Shown here piece after piece: positions 5,999-6,753 of a stretch of DNA of 6,753 bases. The position numbers were made by a program, and so were the translations under genes. The DNA lies in the NCBI GenBank assembly GCA_018644745.1, contig JABGPX010000577.1, forward strand, positions 1 through 6,753. The letters are read 5' to 3'. Origin of the DNA: Spirochaetales bacterium. GTDB lineage: Bacteria; Spirochaetota; Spirochaetia; ARS1246. A model generated the notes under the pieces. That model was not told the origin of the DNA, did no database searches, and saw only the letters and a program-made list of their open reading frames with translations. Position 1 is the stretch's first letter; each line of letters begins with the position of its first letter.

Positions 5999-6753
5999 AT
6001 GCCCTTAAATGACGGACTCGAGGCTAGATCCAAGGTCGCAGTCATTACCGGAGCCGCAAGCGGCATTGGCAAAGCGGTTGCCCTCACGTTCGCGAGAAGC
6101 GGCATTATTCCGATCGTTGTGGATATCAACGATTCAGCTGCGGCCGAAGTTTTGGCAGAAATAGAGTCCCATGGTTTAACCTCGAAGTACTACCGGGTAG
6201 ATGTTTCACAGGTGGAACCAATCTGCAGGATGATTGATTCGGTCGCTGAAGAATTCGGCTCGGTGGATATTCTGGTAAACAATGCCGGAACCCTCAGTAC
6301 TTCCTCGATAGCCGACCTGGATGAAGCGGAATGGGATAGAACTATGAATATCAATACAAAAGGCGCGGTTTTCGCGACAAAGCAGGCATTGAAATATATG
6401 ATTCCCCAGAAATGGGGGAGAATTATAAATATCTCTTCCATCGCCGGGAGAATGGGCGGCTATAGCGCCGGATGCGCCTACTCAGCATCAAAGTCCGCGT
6501 TGATAGGCATGACCATGAATATCGCGAGGAAGGTTGGGTCTGATAATATTACTGTAAATGCGGTTGCCCCAGGCACAACAAAGACAGATATGGTAAAAGG
6601 CTTTACAAAGGAAGAGTTAGAGGGCCTTGAAAAAACACTATTGATGGGAAAGCTAATTAATCCGGAAAATATAGCTGATACTGTGGCCTTCCTCGCGTCC
6701 GACGCGGCGGAATTCATTACGGGTGCGGTTATCGATATCAACGGCGGAATGTT
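5999..6753 (+). CDS. Short-chain dehydrogenase/reductase, FabG-like (3' end missing)
   Basis: An open frame of 251 complete codons plus two bases, cut by the window edge. It is a classical SDR oxidoreductase with a Rossmann fold. The cofactor motif is TGAASGIG (17-24). D42 at the end of the second strand (IVVDIN) suggests preference for NAD(H) over NADP(H). NNAG lies at 94-97, N119 in INTKG, S147 in NISS, and the active-site pair Y161 and K165 in YSASK. The PG motif is at 191-192 and the usual C-terminal ITGAVIDINGG ends at 250, so only about 4-10 residues are probably lost. The ATG at 5999 is the only sensible start: an in-frame TAA lies at 5981-5983 and no start codon lies between. GGGGG (5985-5989), 9 nt upstream, could serve as ribosome-binding site. 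It resembles 3-oxoacyl-ACP reductase but may equally be a sugar or alcohol dehydrogenase; the substrate is unknown. Confidence 0.92.
   Translation, partial: MPLNDGLEARSKVAVITGAASGIGKAVALTFARSGIIPIVVDINDSAAAEVLAEIESHGLTSKYYRVDVSQVEPICRMIDSVAEEFGSVDILVNNAGTLSTSSIADLDEAEWDRTMNINTKGAVFATKQALKYMIPQKWGRIINISSIAGRMGGYSAGCAYSASKSALIGMTMNIARKVGSDNITVNAVAPGTTKTDMVKGFTKEELEGLEKTLLMGKLINPENIADTVAFLASDAAEFITGAVIDINGGM

Noticed and set aside
6190..6741. Two - strand open frames (6190-6441 and 6478-6741)
   Set aside because: Both are antisense to the dehydrogenase, whose + strand frame carries all SDR motifs and is open to the window edge.

Overview
The window reads as ordinary bacterial chromosome, with every recognisable gene on the + strand. 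Genes are compact and of medium GC, and the leaders are AT-rich. No mobile element, CRISPR array, tRNA or rRNA was seen. The source is probably a Gram-negative-type bacterium, tentatively a spirochaete. The clue is the exported first protein, whose signal peptide ends in Ala-Phe-Ala followed by Gly-Gly and an acidic run, a style common in Spirochaeta-like proteins. The topoisomerase III (TDAGREGE Toprim motif) and the dihydrouridine synthase are both of types also found in Firmicutes and spirochaetes. This placement is an inference, not a demonstration.

Layout. (1) 84-638 encodes a small exported DOMON-domain protein with its own leader and a strong intrinsic terminator (665-703). (2) 810-2770 encodes a two-component pair, an OmpR-family response regulator overlapping a membrane histidine kinase by 4 bp. 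Two CTTCAC repeats spaced exactly 11 bp lie upstream and look like a binding site for an OmpR/PhoB-type regulator. (3) 2803-5895 encodes DNA topoisomerase III (topB) and, 12 bp later, a tRNA-dihydrouridine synthase. topB has no Shine-Dalgarno sequence but has a -10-like hexamer just upstream of its ATG. (4) A perfect 11-bp inverted repeat at 5935-5996 separates dus from an NAD-type short-chain dehydrogenase/reductase. That gene starts at 5999 and runs off the window a few residues before its expected end.

How the genes relate. The regulator and kinase form one signalling unit. The DOMON protein may be its neighbour only by position, since a terminator separates them. No terminator was seen between the kinase, topB and dus, so kinase transcripts may read into these two housekeeping-type genes. 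I found no convincing evidence of a wholly new system. The best leads are the hairpin that would bury the probable ribosome-binding site of the dehydrogenase, the regulator's putative operator, the possible leaderless start of topB, and the possible heme-binding DOMON protein.
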